A stretch of 64,000 bases of DNA, taken from Nannocystis punicea (GTDB taxonomy: Bacteria; Myxococcota_A; Polyangia; Nannocystales; Nannocystaceae). The stretch is taken from NCBI RefSeq assembly GCF_026965555.1, contig NZ_CP114040.1:8220001-8284000 (forward strand), written 5' to 3'. This document shows, piece after piece, positions 37,805-46,093 of the stretch (positions within the stretch are counted from its first letter, which is position 1; every line of letters starts with the position of its first letter). The notes below the pieces were generated by a model, which was not told the DNA's origin, searched no databases, and saw only the letters and a program-made list of their open reading frames with translations. The position numbers and the translations under genes are program-made.

Positions 37805-37994
37805 CCCCACCACCGCGCCCCGATCCATGGTCGGCGTCGCCGGTCGCGCTGTCAAACATCGACGCAGCGAGCGACTCCGCGACAGCGACCTCGGCGCGCG
37901 AGGAGTCTTCTCAGGTCGCGGAGGATGACGCGTGCGAAGCACCTCTCGCATGGCCACGCGTCGTCCGCTCCGATAGGATGTTTGCGGCAGTGGT

Positions 37995-39098
37995 GTGACT
38001 GTGGCGCTGCTCAAGATCGAATACCGCGATCCGCTCGAGCCGATCACCGGCGTGCTGGTGATCGACCGCCTCGTCGACGGCGTGTGCGCCGGCGGCCTGC
38101 GGATCGGCGCCGACGTCGGCGCCGACGAGATCGCCGCGCTCGCCCGCAACATGACCCGCAAGCAGGCCGCCTACGCCCTGCCGGTCGGCGGCGCCAAGGC
38201 CGGCCTGCGCATGGCCCCCGATCACCCGGCCCGCGCCGACGTCCTGCGTCGCTTCCTCGCCACGCTCGCCCCGCTGATCGAGCGCTGCTGGTCGGTCGGC
38301 CCCGACCTCAACACCACCATGGCCGAGCTGCAGCGCGCCGCCGACGACGTCGGCCTGCCCTGCCTCAAGATCGCGGTCGGCCGCAGCCGCGGCCTCGCCG
38401 ACCGCGAGTTCCTGCGCCGCTACGCCCTCCTCGACGCCGCGATCGACGGCTGGACCGTGCACGCCCTGCGGGCCCCCGCGGCCGTGCGCGCCGCGACGCT
38501 CGCCCTCGGCCGCGTGCTCGGCCGTCCGGCAGGCCTGCGGGTCGCGATCCAGGGCGCAGGCGCGATGGGGGGCGGCGCCGCCTGGCTCCTCGATCGCGTC
38601 GGCTGCCGCGTCGTCGCCTGGGCCGACGACGTCCGCTGCCTCGTCGCCGACGCCGGCCTCGACGTCCCCGCCCTCCTGGACGGGCGGCACGGCGGTCGGC
38701 TCCCCGAGCTCGGCGCCGACGTCCGCCCCTCCGCCGCGGTCCTCGAGGCTGGCTGCGACGTCCTGATCCTCGCCGCGGTCTCGCGCGCCTTCGCCGTCGA
38801 CGTCGTCCCGCGGCTCGGCTGCGCCGGCGTCGTCGAGGCCGCCAACCTCGCCCTCGCGCCCGAGGTCGAGGACGCCCTCCACGCCGCTGGCGTGCCTGCG
38901 ATCCCCGACCTGCTCGCCAGCGCCGGCGGCTCGCTGGCGATCGAGGCCATCTACGCCGGCGACCCGCTCGGCCCCGCCGACGTCCTGGCCCACGTCGAGC
39001 GCCGCGTCGCCGCCCGCGTCGAACATGTCCTTGCGGACAGCCGCGCCACCGGCCGCTCCCCGCGCGCGCTCGTCACGGAGGCCCTCGATGCCACCTGA
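37995..39098 (+). CDS. Leu/Phe/Val/Glu dehydrogenase family protein
   Basis: 367 residues from GTG 37995, the size of leucine/phenylalanine dehydrogenases. The dimerisation domain has MTRKQAAYALPVGGAKAGLR (K68 in the GGAKxG motif) and PDLNTTMAELQ. The NAD-binding domain has VAIQGAGAMGGGAAWLL and VVEAANLAL. Catalyses reversible oxidative deamination of an amino acid to a 2-oxo acid. The C-terminus VEHVLADSRATG is encoded by an in-frame palindromic element. First gene of the plus-strand biosynthetic run; the following intergenic region is full of palindromes. Confidence 0.88.
   Translation: MTVALLKIEYRDPLEPITGVLVIDRLVDGVCAGGLRIGADVGADEIAALARNMTRKQAAYALPVGGAKAGLRMAPDHPARADVLRRFLATLAPLIERCWSVGPDLNTTMAELQRAADDVGLPCLKIAVGRSRGLADREFLRRYALLDAAIDGWTVHALRAPAAVRAATLALGRVLGRPAGLRVAIQGAGAMGGGAAWLLDRVGCRVVAWADDVRCLVADAGLDVPALLDGRHGGRLPELGADVRPSAAVLEAGCDVLILAAVSRAFAVDVVPRLGCAGVVEAANLALAPEVEDALHAAGVPAIPDLLASAGGSLAIEAIYAGDPLGPADVLAHVERRVAARVEHVLADSRATGRSPRALVTEALDAT
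39021..39041 (+). repeat. Palindromic element inside the dehydrogenase frame
   Basis: AACATGTCC-TTGC-GGACAG: TGTCC/GGACA arms with a 4-nt loop, 57 bp before the stop. It encodes EHVLADS, comparable to EHVPEDTS in the HutD-like protein. Confidence 0.65.
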
Positions 39099-39134
39099 GC
39101 GCGCCTGCCCCGGCTCGCCGCGACGGCCGCTGGC

Positions 39135-39381
39135 GACATGTCCTCCAAGGCATGTCCGATCGCCCCTGCCGGCTCGCCGCGCCACCTGCCCCTCGGGACA
39201 TCCGACATGTCCCTCGGGCCATCCACGGCGCCCCATTCGCGCATCTCTTTCGAGGCATCCGCGGCGCCCCGGGTTCCGCGCCTCCGCATGGCTCTCGGGA
39301 CATTTTATCTGTCCCGAGAGCCATCCACGCCCCCCGTCGACCCTCACCGCCACGTGTCTCCCGGGACATTCGACCTGTCCC
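39135..39381. repeat. Cluster of at least four palindromic elements
   Basis: The 312-bp gap 39099-39410 holds no gene, only elements. GACATGTCC with an inverted partner (39135-39157). GGGACAT-CCG-ACATGTCCC (39195-39213). A perfect 15-bp inverted repeat ATGGCTCTCGGGACA / TGTCCCGAGAGCCAT with 7-nt loop (39288-39324). GGGACA-loop-TGTCCC (39363-39381), which ends 30 bp before the aminotransferase start. Element-associated phrases (CCATCCACG, GGCATCCGCGGCGCC) also recur between copies. Confidence 0.75.
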
Positions 39382-39410
39382 TCGGACCGTCTCCTTCTCG
39401 GAGGCCGGCC

Positions 39411-40307
39411 GTGACCGCCGAGCTCGTCTGGCTCGACGGCCAGCTGGTCCCCGCCGACGCCGCGCGCTTCGGCCTCCTGACCCACTCCCTGCACTACGGC
39501 ACCGCGGTGTTCGACGGCGGCCGGCACTACCGCCTGGCCGACGGGGGAGTCGGCGTGTTCCGCCTGCGCGACCACGTGCGGCGCTTCCTCGCCAGCGCCG
39601 CCAGCCTGTGGATGTCGCTGCCGTACACGGCCGAGCAGCTGCACGCGGCGACCCTCGCGGTCGTGCGCGCCAGCGGCCGCGGCGACGGCTACGTCCGCCA
39701 GCTCGCCTTCTACGGCGACGCGCGGATCGGCCTCGGCGCGCGCAACCCCGTCCACGTCGCGGTCCTCGCCTGGGAGCCCGCCGGTTCGCCCGGCGCCCTG
39801 ACGAAGATCCGGATCGCCTCGCTCGGCCACGGCGCCGGGTGGATCCCCACCGCCAAGCACGCCGGCCACTACGGCCGCGCCTTCCTGGCCCTGCGCGAGG
39901 CCGAGGCCTCCGGCCACGACGACGCCTTGTTCCTCGGCGACGACGGCACCGTCGTCGAGGCCACCGGCGCCAACCTCTTCATCGTCCGCGACGGCCGCCT
40001 CGTCACCCCGCCCGATCACGAGCCGCTGCTGCCCGGCATCACCCGCGCCAGCGTCCTCGCCCTCGCCGCCGACCTCGGCATCCCGACGCTCGAGGCCCCG
40101 ATCCCGCGCCACCACCTCTTCAGCGCCGACGAGGTGTTCCTCGCCAACAGCGCCGCCGAGCTGCGCCCCGTCGCCCTCGTCGAGGGCCGGCGCCTCGCCG
40201 CCCCGGGGCCTGTCACCGCGCGGCTCGTCGCCCGCTACCGCGCCGTCGCTCGCGGCGAGGCTCCCGATCACCACGACTGGATCGACCGCGTGGAGGACCC
40301 GCAGTGA
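39411..40307 (+). CDS. Fold-type IV aminotransferase (BCAT / D-amino-acid transaminase / PabC-like)
   Basis: 298 residues from GTG 39411 with CGGAGG 8 bp upstream. HSLHYGTAVFDGGRHY near the N-terminus; PTAKHAGHYGRAFLALREAE carries the PLP lysine K149; VVEATGANLFIVRDG and LPGITRASVLALA are the family's cofactor-binding motifs; FLANSAAELRPV near the C-terminus. It would transaminate a branched-chain or related 2-oxo acid, or act as an aminodeoxychorismate-lyase-like enzyme. The GTGA overlap with the next gene (40304-40307) shows tight coupling. Confidence 0.9.
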   Translation: MTAELVWLDGQLVPADAARFGLLTHSLHYGTAVFDGGRHYRLADGGVGVFRLRDHVRRFLASAASLWMSLPYTAEQLHAATLAVVRASGRGDGYVRQLAFYGDARIGLGARNPVHVAVLAWEPAGSPGALTKIRIASLGHGAGWIPTAKHAGHYGRAFLALREAEASGHDDALFLGDDGTVVEATGANLFIVRDGRLVTPPDHEPLLPGITRASVLALAADLGIPTLEAPIPRHHLFSADEVFLANSAAELRPVALVEGRRLAAPGPVTARLVARYRAVARGEAPDHHDWIDRVEDPQ

Positions 40308-41260
40308 TCGCCATCCTCGAGGCCAACGTCCGCGCCGCCCTGCGCGACCGCTCGCCGGCGGTCGCCGCCGACGCCGCGAACGCCCTCGCCCGCCTCGCCC
40401 GCCTCGCCTTCGCCGGCGACGCCTACGCCGCCGCCGTCTACCACGGCCTCGTCTGGGACCTCCACGCCGACCCCGACCCGCGGACCTACGCCCTGCGCCG
40501 CTTCCTCCTCGAGCCCGCCTACGCCGTCGAGGAGGCCCACGTCCCGCCCGTCGCGCCCGAGCCCCTGCTCGCGCCCGAGGCCCTGCTGGCCCGCCTGCAC
40601 GCCGAGCAGAACCAGCGCAACGGCCTGCTGCACCCGATGTCGGCGCACCTGTTCCACGGCCAGCCCAGCCTCGCCGACCTGAAGATCTACCTGCGCCACC
40701 ACTGGCACCGCTCGCGCCTGTTCTACCGCGAGCTGACCGAGCTCGCGCTGAGCTGTCCCTTGAGCCATGCGAGCGTCCTCCACCGCAACCTCTACGACGA
40801 GACCGGCGGCGAGGACGGCAGCCAGGCCCACCCGGTCCTGCTGCAGCGCCTCCTGCGTCACTTCGACCTGCCGCACGGCTTCGCCGACCGGCCCGAGCTG
40901 CCCGAGGCCCAGGCCTACCTCAACAACCGGATCCGCTGCGCCCGCCACCCCGACCTCGCGTGGGGCCTGGCGGTCCTGTTCTCGCTCGAGGCCGGCACCC
41001 CCGCCACCCACGGCAACATCCACGCGCTGCTCCAGCGCTTCGGCGTCCCCGACGACGCGCGCGAGTTCCACCGGATCCACATGAGCGCCGACGTCGAGCA
41101 CGCGCGCGAGACCGCCGAGCTGATCGGCGCCGTCATCACCAGCCCCGCGGACCAGGCGATCCTGTTCGCCTCGCTCCGCTACCACCGCGCCCTGGGCCAG
41201 CGCTACTTCGACGCCATCTGGCGCGAGATGCAGGCGACGCATGACGACCGCCACCGGTGA
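40304..41260 (+). CDS. Heme-oxygenase-like di-iron (iron-containing redox) enzyme
   Basis: 318 residues from GTG 40304. After an unusual N-terminal extension of about 100 residues comes an HDO-like helical domain: YLRHHWHRSRLFYREL (H132, H133), LYDETGGEDGSQ (E166), and FHRIHMSADVEHA (H259, D263, H266). The pattern of acidic and His ligands fits the CADD/PqqC-like 'iron-containing redox enzyme' family, members of which perform oxidative C-C or C-N chemistry on amino or fatty acids with O2. The exact reaction is not predictable. It overlaps both neighbours (GTGA upstream; 20 bp with the methyltransferase), so it belongs to one transcript. Confidence 0.82.
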   Translation: MIAILEANVRAALRDRSPAVAADAANALARLARLAFAGDAYAAAVYHGLVWDLHADPDPRTYALRRFLLEPAYAVEEAHVPPVAPEPLLAPEALLARLHAEQNQRNGLLHPMSAHLFHGQPSLADLKIYLRHHWHRSRLFYRELTELALSCPLSHASVLHRNLYDETGGEDGSQAHPVLLQRLLRHFDLPHGFADRPELPEAQAYLNNRIRCARHPDLAWGLAVLFSLEAGTPATHGNIHALLQRFGVPDDAREFHRIHMSADVEHARETAELIGAVITSPADQAILFASLRYHRALGQRYFDAIWREMQATHDDRHR

Positions 41261-42287
41261 GAAGCTCCTCCTCGAACTGCTCGACGGCTTCCTCGGCAGC
41301 AAGCTGCTGATGACCGCCTACAAGCTCGACCTGTTCACCGCCGCCCGCGAGCCGAAAGCCCGCGAGGCCCTGCGGTCCGCCCTCGATCTGCCCGAGCGTT
41401 CGTTCAAGATCGTCGTCGACGCCTGCGTCGCGCTCGGCCTCCTGCACGAGGACGAGCGCGGCCTCGCCACCCCGGCTGCGCTCGCGCCCTTCCTCGTGCG
41501 CGCCCCCGATCGGCCGTTCCAGACCACCACCTACCTGCTCGAGTACTACGACGAGGTCTACCGCGCCCTCGCCGACATGGACGCGCTGGTGCGCAGCGAC
41601 GGCGCCGCCTCGCCGTTCAAGCTGCGCGACTACTTCAAGGACGACGTCGACGCGGTCGACCCGCAGGTCGCCGCCGAGTACTCGCGCTACATGGACGCCA
41701 CGATCGCCAGGATCGTCGAGGTCGTCCTCGCCACCTATCCCTTCGGACAGCACCGCCGCCTGCTCGACCTGTGCGGCAACACCGGCAGCTTCTGCGCCGC
41801 CATCGTCGCCGCCACCCCCGGCCTCCACGGCGCCTTCCTCGACGTCCCCGCCTGCGTCGACATCGGCCGCCGTCAGCTCGCCGGGCGCCCCGAGCTCGCC
41901 GGTCGCGTCGAGGCGATCGCCGGCGACGTGTTCCGCACCCCGCTGCCGCCCGACTACGACGTCATCACCATGTGCCGCTCGGCCATGGACTGGGGCGACG
42001 ACAAGATCGCCGGCGTCTACCGCCGCGTCCACGCGGCCCTGCCCGCGGGCGGCCGCTTCCTCGTCATCGAGCGCATGCTGCCCGAGCGCGTCCTCCCCGA
42101 GGCCCTGCCGATGTACCTGCGCGGCGTCTACTTCCTCGCCAAGTCGGAGAGCACCCGCTACCGCTCGCCGCGCGAGCACCTCGACCTGCTGCAGGCCGCC
42201 GGCTTCACCGCCACCGAGGAGCTCGAGCCCCCGCGCGCCCCCTACGAGTTCTTCCAGTCGATGCGGATCCTCGTCGCCAGCAAGTGA
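41241..42287 (+). CDS. COMT-like SAM-dependent methyltransferase
   Basis: 348 residues. N-terminal winged-helix dimerisation domain (FLGSKLLMTAYKLDLFTAA) followed by a Rossmann methyltransferase domain with motif I RRLLDLCGNTGSF (about 172-184) and DVITMCRSAMDWGDD as the post-motif. This is the plant-OMT-like (Methyltransf_2) family that O- or N-methylates small molecules. The stop overlaps an ATG (TGATG), but that start leads only into a 19-codon frame because the gene's last 59 bp are tandemly duplicated; the true next gene begins after the second copy. Confidence 0.87.
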   Translation: MTTATGEKLLLELLDGFLGSKLLMTAYKLDLFTAAREPKAREALRSALDLPERSFKIVVDACVALGLLHEDERGLATPAALAPFLVRAPDRPFQTTTYLLEYYDEVYRALADMDALVRSDGAASPFKLRDYFKDDVDAVDPQVAAEYSRYMDATIARIVEVVLATYPFGQHRRLLDLCGNTGSFCAAIVAATPGLHGAFLDVPACVDIGRRQLAGRPELAGRVEAIAGDVFRTPLPPDYDVITMCRSAMDWGDDKIAGVYRRVHAALPAGGRFLVIERMLPERVLPEALPMYLRGVYFLAKSESTRYRSPREHLDLLQAAGFTATEELEPPRAPYEFFQSMRILVASK

Positions 42288-42359
42288 TGCCGCCCGCCTC
42301 CTACGAGTTCTGCCAGTCGATGCGGATCCTCGTCGCCAGCAAGTGATGCCGCCCGCCCT
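42242..42359 (+). repeat. 59-bp tandem duplication of the methyltransferase gene end
   Basis: Two copies (42242-42300, 42301-42359), nearly identical, each encoding the C-terminus YEF-F/C-QSMRILVASK, the stop and the overlapping start of the next gene (GTGATGCCGCCCGCC). The copy boundary separates the two methyltransferase genes by a 19-codon abortive frame (42287-42346). Confidence 0.9.
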
Positions 42360-43473
42360 GCCCAGCCTCGCCGCGATCGCCCAGGTCCCCGAGGACCTGC
42401 TCGCCGCCGCCGTCGACCTGTGCCTCGACGCCGCCGCGCTGCCGGTCCTCCTCCGCGCCCTCGACCTCGACCTGCCGGCCCGCCTCGCCCGCGGCCCCGC
42501 GACCCTCGAGTGGCTCGCCGCCGAGCAGGCCGACCTCGCCACCGACGTCTCGCTCGAGATGACCCTCGAGCTCGGCTGCGGCACGGGCCTGTTCGCGCGC
42601 CGCGATCGTCGCTACCAGCTCACGGCCCTGACCCGCAGCTTCTTCCTGAACGATTCGCCGCTGCGCCTGCTCGGCCTGGTCGAGCGGCACCGCCGCTACG
42701 TCGCCGCGATCGCGGCCCTGCCGGCCGCCCTGCGCGAGACGAAGCGGGCCGACCGGCGCGTGTGGTCGGACCGCGCCGACGTCGGCGCCCAGGCCGACTA
42801 CTTCCGCGCCCGCGCCGCCTTCAACGAGGCCAGCCGCGACTACTTCCGCGACACCGCCTGGCTGCTGGCCCGCGCGCACTGCCGGCGCGACTTGCACGCG
42901 CACCGCGTCGTCTGCGACATCGGGGCCGGGCCGGCCGCCTTCGCCGCGATCCTCAAGGCCGCCGCGCCGCACCTGCAGGTCCACGCCGCCGAGGTCACCT
43001 ACAAAGATCCCGCCTACCTCGCGACCACCGCCGCCGACCTGCGCGCGGCCGATCTCGACGTCGCCCTGCACGCGATCAACGTCCTCCACGAGGAGCTCCC
43101 GCCCGCGATCGATCTGCTGACCGCCAACCGCCTGTTCTCCGGCCTCGGCCGCGACGGCGCCGAGGGCTGGGCGCAGCGCCTCCACGCCGCCCTCGCGCCC
43201 GGCGGCACGCTCGCCCTGGTCGACTTCTTCGCCACCGGCGAGCCCGCCCACGACCGCTCCGTCGCCGGCCTGGTCGCGCTGTGGATGGCCTGGAACCGCC
43301 ACGAGCTGCAGCGCGCGCCCCTCGTCGATCCCAGCGACGACCGCCACGCCTGGGGCTGGAACCCGCCGTGGCGCTGCGACGAGCTGGCCGCCCTGCTCGC
43401 GCGCGTCGGCTTCCACGACGTCCGCGCCCGCAGCGTCGTCCCCCCGTTCGCCCTCGTCGAGGCCCGCAAGTGA
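42346..43473 (+). CDS. SAM-dependent methyltransferase
   Basis: 375 residues from ATG 42346 (or GTG 42343). An N-terminal helical domain (about 1-120) recalls the dimerisation domain of the preceding enzyme. The Rossmann part has motif I VVCDIGAGPAAF (from residue 188), AINVLHEELP as the acidic loop, and PGGTLALVDFFATG. Probably another O/N-methyltransferase, paralogous in layout to the upstream one. The two adjacent methyltransferases suggest a doubly methylated product or alternative acceptors. The gene is followed by a long minisatellite. Confidence 0.85.
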   Translation: MPPALPSLAAIAQVPEDLLAAAVDLCLDAAALPVLLRALDLDLPARLARGPATLEWLAAEQADLATDVSLEMTLELGCGTGLFARRDRRYQLTALTRSFFLNDSPLRLLGLVERHRRYVAAIAALPAALRETKRADRRVWSDRADVGAQADYFRARAAFNEASRDYFRDTAWLLARAHCRRDLHAHRVVCDIGAGPAAFAAILKAAAPHLQVHAAEVTYKDPAYLATTAADLRAADLDVALHAINVLHEELPPAIDLLTANRLFSGLGRDGAEGWAQRLHAALAPGGTLALVDFFATGEPAHDRSVAGLVALWMAWNRHELQRAPLVDPSDDRHAWGWNPPWRCDELAALLARVGFHDVRARSVVPPFALVEARK

Positions 43474-43594
43474 TTCGCCGCGAGCCCGCGACCCGGGCCG
43501 TTTCTCCGGCGCAGGCCGTCCGCGAGGCCCCCCTCGCGTCCGCACGCGCCCTGCCCACAATCCTCGCATTTCGCCGTCCGCCGCGCGACCGCGG

Positions 43595-44011
43595 GCGAGC
43601 GCTCGCCTCCGCCGAGGCCCTGCTCACATTCGTCGCTCTCCGCGCTTTGCCAGACGCCCGCCGACCTGCGCTCGCCTCCGCCAGCTCGCTGCCCCCATTC
43701 GTCGCTCTCCCCCGCCCGCCGCGCTCCCGCCGACCTGCGCTCGCCTCCGCCGGCTCGCTTCCCACATTCGTCGCTCTCCCCCGCCCGCCGCGCTCCCGCC
43801 GACCTGCGCTCGCCTCCGCCAGCTCGCTGCCCACATTCGTCGCTCTCCCCGCCCGCCGCGCTCCCGCCGACCTGCGCTCGCCTCCGCCGGCTCGCTGCCC
43901 ACATTCGTCGCTCTCCCCCGCCCGCCGCGCTCCCGCCGACCTGCGCTCGCCTCCGCCAGCTCGCTGCCCACATTCGTCGCTCTCCCCCGCCCGCCGGCCC
44001 TGCCCGCATTC
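43595..44011. repeat. 69-bp minisatellite in a gene-free gap
   Basis: About six units of 68-69 bp (starts near 43599, 43668, 43737, 43806, 43874, 43943). Each begins CGCTCGCCTCCGCC and contains the fixed ACATTCGTCGCTCTC and CGCTCCCGCCGACCTG segments. One unit is 68 bp, which breaks any continuous frame, so the long ORFs over it on both strands are artefacts. Degenerate units continue to about 44160. The surrounding 43474-44275 gap shows no gene. Confidence 0.88.
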
Positions 44012-44178
44012 GTCTCCCTCGACTTCAACTACCCACATTCTCCGCCCTCGACCGCCCGCGGCCCGACCGCCGACCTGCGCTCGCCACCGCCGGGGCCCTC
44101 CTCACATTCGCCGCACTCCGCAGGTCGCCGCGATCCCGCCGACCTGCGCTCACCTCCGCCGGGCCCATGCTTCTCTGC

Positions 44179-44286
44179 GTCGCAGCCCCGCGCTCCCGCT
44201 CGCCCTCCGCGAGGTCCGCAGTGACGCTTGAGTCGCAGCCCCGCGCTCCCGCATTCGTCTCCCGCGAGGCCCGCAGTGACGCTTGA
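44179..44286 (+). repeat. Tandem duplication spanning a gene start
   Basis: Two copies (44179-44231 and 44232-44286) of a segment beginning GTCGCAGCCCCGCGCTCCCGC and ending GCAGTGACGCTTGA, i.e. including the GTG start of the 44276 gene. The first copy's GTG (44221) opens a 19-codon frame that stops where the second copy begins the real gene. Confidence 0.85.
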
Positions 44287-46093
44287 CCCGACCCCCGTCC
44301 GCTGCTGCGACGTCGTCTGCCGCGACCTCGCCCTCGACAACGTCCTCGTCTACGGCGTCCACAGCCGCGAGGCCCGCGTCGTCGCGCGCGCCGCCGCCGA
44401 GGCCCTCCTCGCGGCCCGCCGGTTCCGCCCGCTCGCCGAGCACATCGACCTCGCCACGCGCGGCTGCCCGGCCGAGGAGGCCGCCAACATCCAGAGCGGC
44501 CTGCTCGCGCTCGCCGAAGCCGGCATGTTCGTCTCGTTCGCCGACCTCCGCCGCGTCTGCGTCCGCGACGACGAGCCCCCACCCATCGATCTCGTGGCGA
44601 TCCCCAGCGCCGAGCGGCCGGCCGCGGCCGAGCGCGCGGTCGCCTCGCTGATCGCCGACGCCGAGCGCTTCTCGCGGCCCCGCGAGCACCTCGTCGCCGA
44701 CGGCTCCGCCGATCCGGCCACCCGCGCCGACTACCGGCAGCGCCTCGCCGCCCTCGCGCGCGCGCACGCGGCCCGCGTCGTCTACATCGGCGACGACGAG
44801 CGCCGCGACTTCATCGCCCGTCTGGCGGCCCGCGGCCACGACCCCGGGCTCGTGGCCTTCGCCCTCGCCGACCCCGAGCGCACCGGCATGGCCTATGGGA
44901 CAGGTCGCAACGCCCTCCTGCTCCACGCCGTCGGCCGCCGGTTCGTCTGCATCGACGACGACGTGATCGCCCGCCCCGTGCGCCCGCCCGACCCGCTGCC
45001 CGGCCTCGGCGTGTTCACCGGCGAGGGCGAGGGCTACGACAACTATCAGCCGCAGGACATCTGGTTCTACCCCGACCGCGCCGCCGCCCTCGCCGACGCC
45101 CGCTGGTCGGACGACGAGGCCCTCGGCGGGCACGCCGGGATGCTCGGCCGCTCCTTGCCCGCGCTGCTCGCCGCCGTGCCCGCGGGCGAGCCGATCGAGC
45201 TCGACGACTGCCTCGACCGCGCGCTCCTCCGCCGCCTGCGCACCGGCCAGGGCCGCGTGCGCGTCACCTTCCAGGGCCTGCTCGGCGACCTCGGCTGGTA
45301 CGCCCCGACCTGGTGCCTGCTGTTCGAGGGTAAGAACCGCGAGCGCCTGCTCGCCGCCGAGGACACCTACCGGCGCACGATCACCTCCACGCGCCAGGCC
45401 CTCCGCCTGGTCCGCCGCGCCACCGTCGGCGACGGCCGCTACTGCCAGGGCGCGATCCTCGGCCTCGACCACCGCGACCTCCTGCCCCCCTTCTTCCCGG
45501 TCGGTCGCTACGAGGACGGCGTGTTCCGCACCACCCTCCGCGCCCTCGACGAGACCGCGCTCTTCGGACATGTCCCATCAGCCCTGGTCCATGAGCCAGT
45601 TCAGGAGCGGGCCTGGGCCGAGGGCGACATCTGGCGCCCGGGCGGCTGGGCCCGCCTCGGCGAGCTCGTCGTCCAGTGCGTGCGCGCGGCCGCCTCGCCC
45701 ACCACCCCGGCGGCCCTCGGCCAGCACTTGCGCGAGCTCGGTCGGCTGAGCCCGGCCGACTTCCGGGCCTTCGTCGCCCAGCGGCTGTGGCGGCAGAAGG
45801 AGCTCTACGCCCGCCACCTCGAGACCCTGCTCGCGCGCCACCGCGGCGCGCCGTCCTGGTGGCGCGACGACGTCCACCGTCACCTCGGCGCACTCGCCGA
45901 GCACGCCGCGACCCGCGAATACCCGGCCCCCCGCGACCTCCTCGGCGAGCGCGGCGATCCGGACCTCGCCCTCGCGCGCGCCCAGCGGCTCGTGGCTCGC
46001 TTCGGCGAGCTCCTCGTCGCGTGGCCCGACCTCGTGCGCACCACCGCCGAGCTCGCGCGCGCCGGCCACCCGCTCGGCGTCCCGCTCGCGTGA
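44276..46093 (+). CDS. Large biosynthetic-cluster protein with glycosyltransferase-like DDD motif; family unknown
   Basis: 605 residues from GTG 44276. The central segment GMAYGTGRNALLLHAVGRRF then VCIDDDVIARP (D227-D229) resembles the donor-metal region of GT-A fold nucleotide-sugar transferases. FTGEGEGYDNYQPQDIWFY and a C-terminal helical region of about 250 residues (LSPADFRAFVAQRLWRQKEL) do not match a family I know. Position as last gene suggests a transferase acting on the cluster product. An in-frame GGACATGTCC (45566-45575) lies within FGHVPSAL. The last 23 codons are tandemly repeated downstream. Confidence 0.6.
   Translation: MTLDPTPVRCCDVVCRDLALDNVLVYGVHSREARVVARAAAEALLAARRFRPLAEHIDLATRGCPAEEAANIQSGLLALAEAGMFVSFADLRRVCVRDDEPPPIDLVAIPSAERPAAAERAVASLIADAERFSRPREHLVADGSADPATRADYRQRLAALARAHAARVVYIGDDERRDFIARLAARGHDPGLVAFALADPERTGMAYGTGRNALLLHAVGRRFVCIDDDVIARPVRPPDPLPGLGVFTGEGEGYDNYQPQDIWFYPDRAAALADARWSDDEALGGHAGMLGRSLPALLAAVPAGEPIELDDCLDRALLRRLRTGQGRVRVTFQGLLGDLGWYAPTWCLLFEGKNRERLLAAEDTYRRTITSTRQALRLVRRATVGDGRYCQGAILGLDHRDLLPPFFPVGRYEDGVFRTTLRALDETALFGHVPSALVHEPVQERAWAEGDIWRPGGWARLGELVVQCVRAAASPTTPAALGQHLRELGRLSPADFRAFVAQRLWRQKELYARHLETLLARHRGAPSWWRDDVHRHLGALAEHAATREYPAPRDLLGERGDPDLALARAQRLVARFGELLVAWPDLVRTTAELARAGHPLGVPLA

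Noticed and set aside
43595..44011. CRISPR array
   Set aside because: Units are contiguous 69-bp near-identical copies with no unique spacers and no cas genes.
43014..44038. Long repetitive minus-strand frames over the minisatellite
   Set aside because: They come from the 69-bp repeat and are broken by a 68-bp unit; there is no RBS or domain.
44276..46093. YcaO or lanthipeptide-type enzyme assignment
   Set aside because: No YcaO ATP-binding motifs or LanC zinc ligands were seen; only a DDD motif supports a transferase-like idea.
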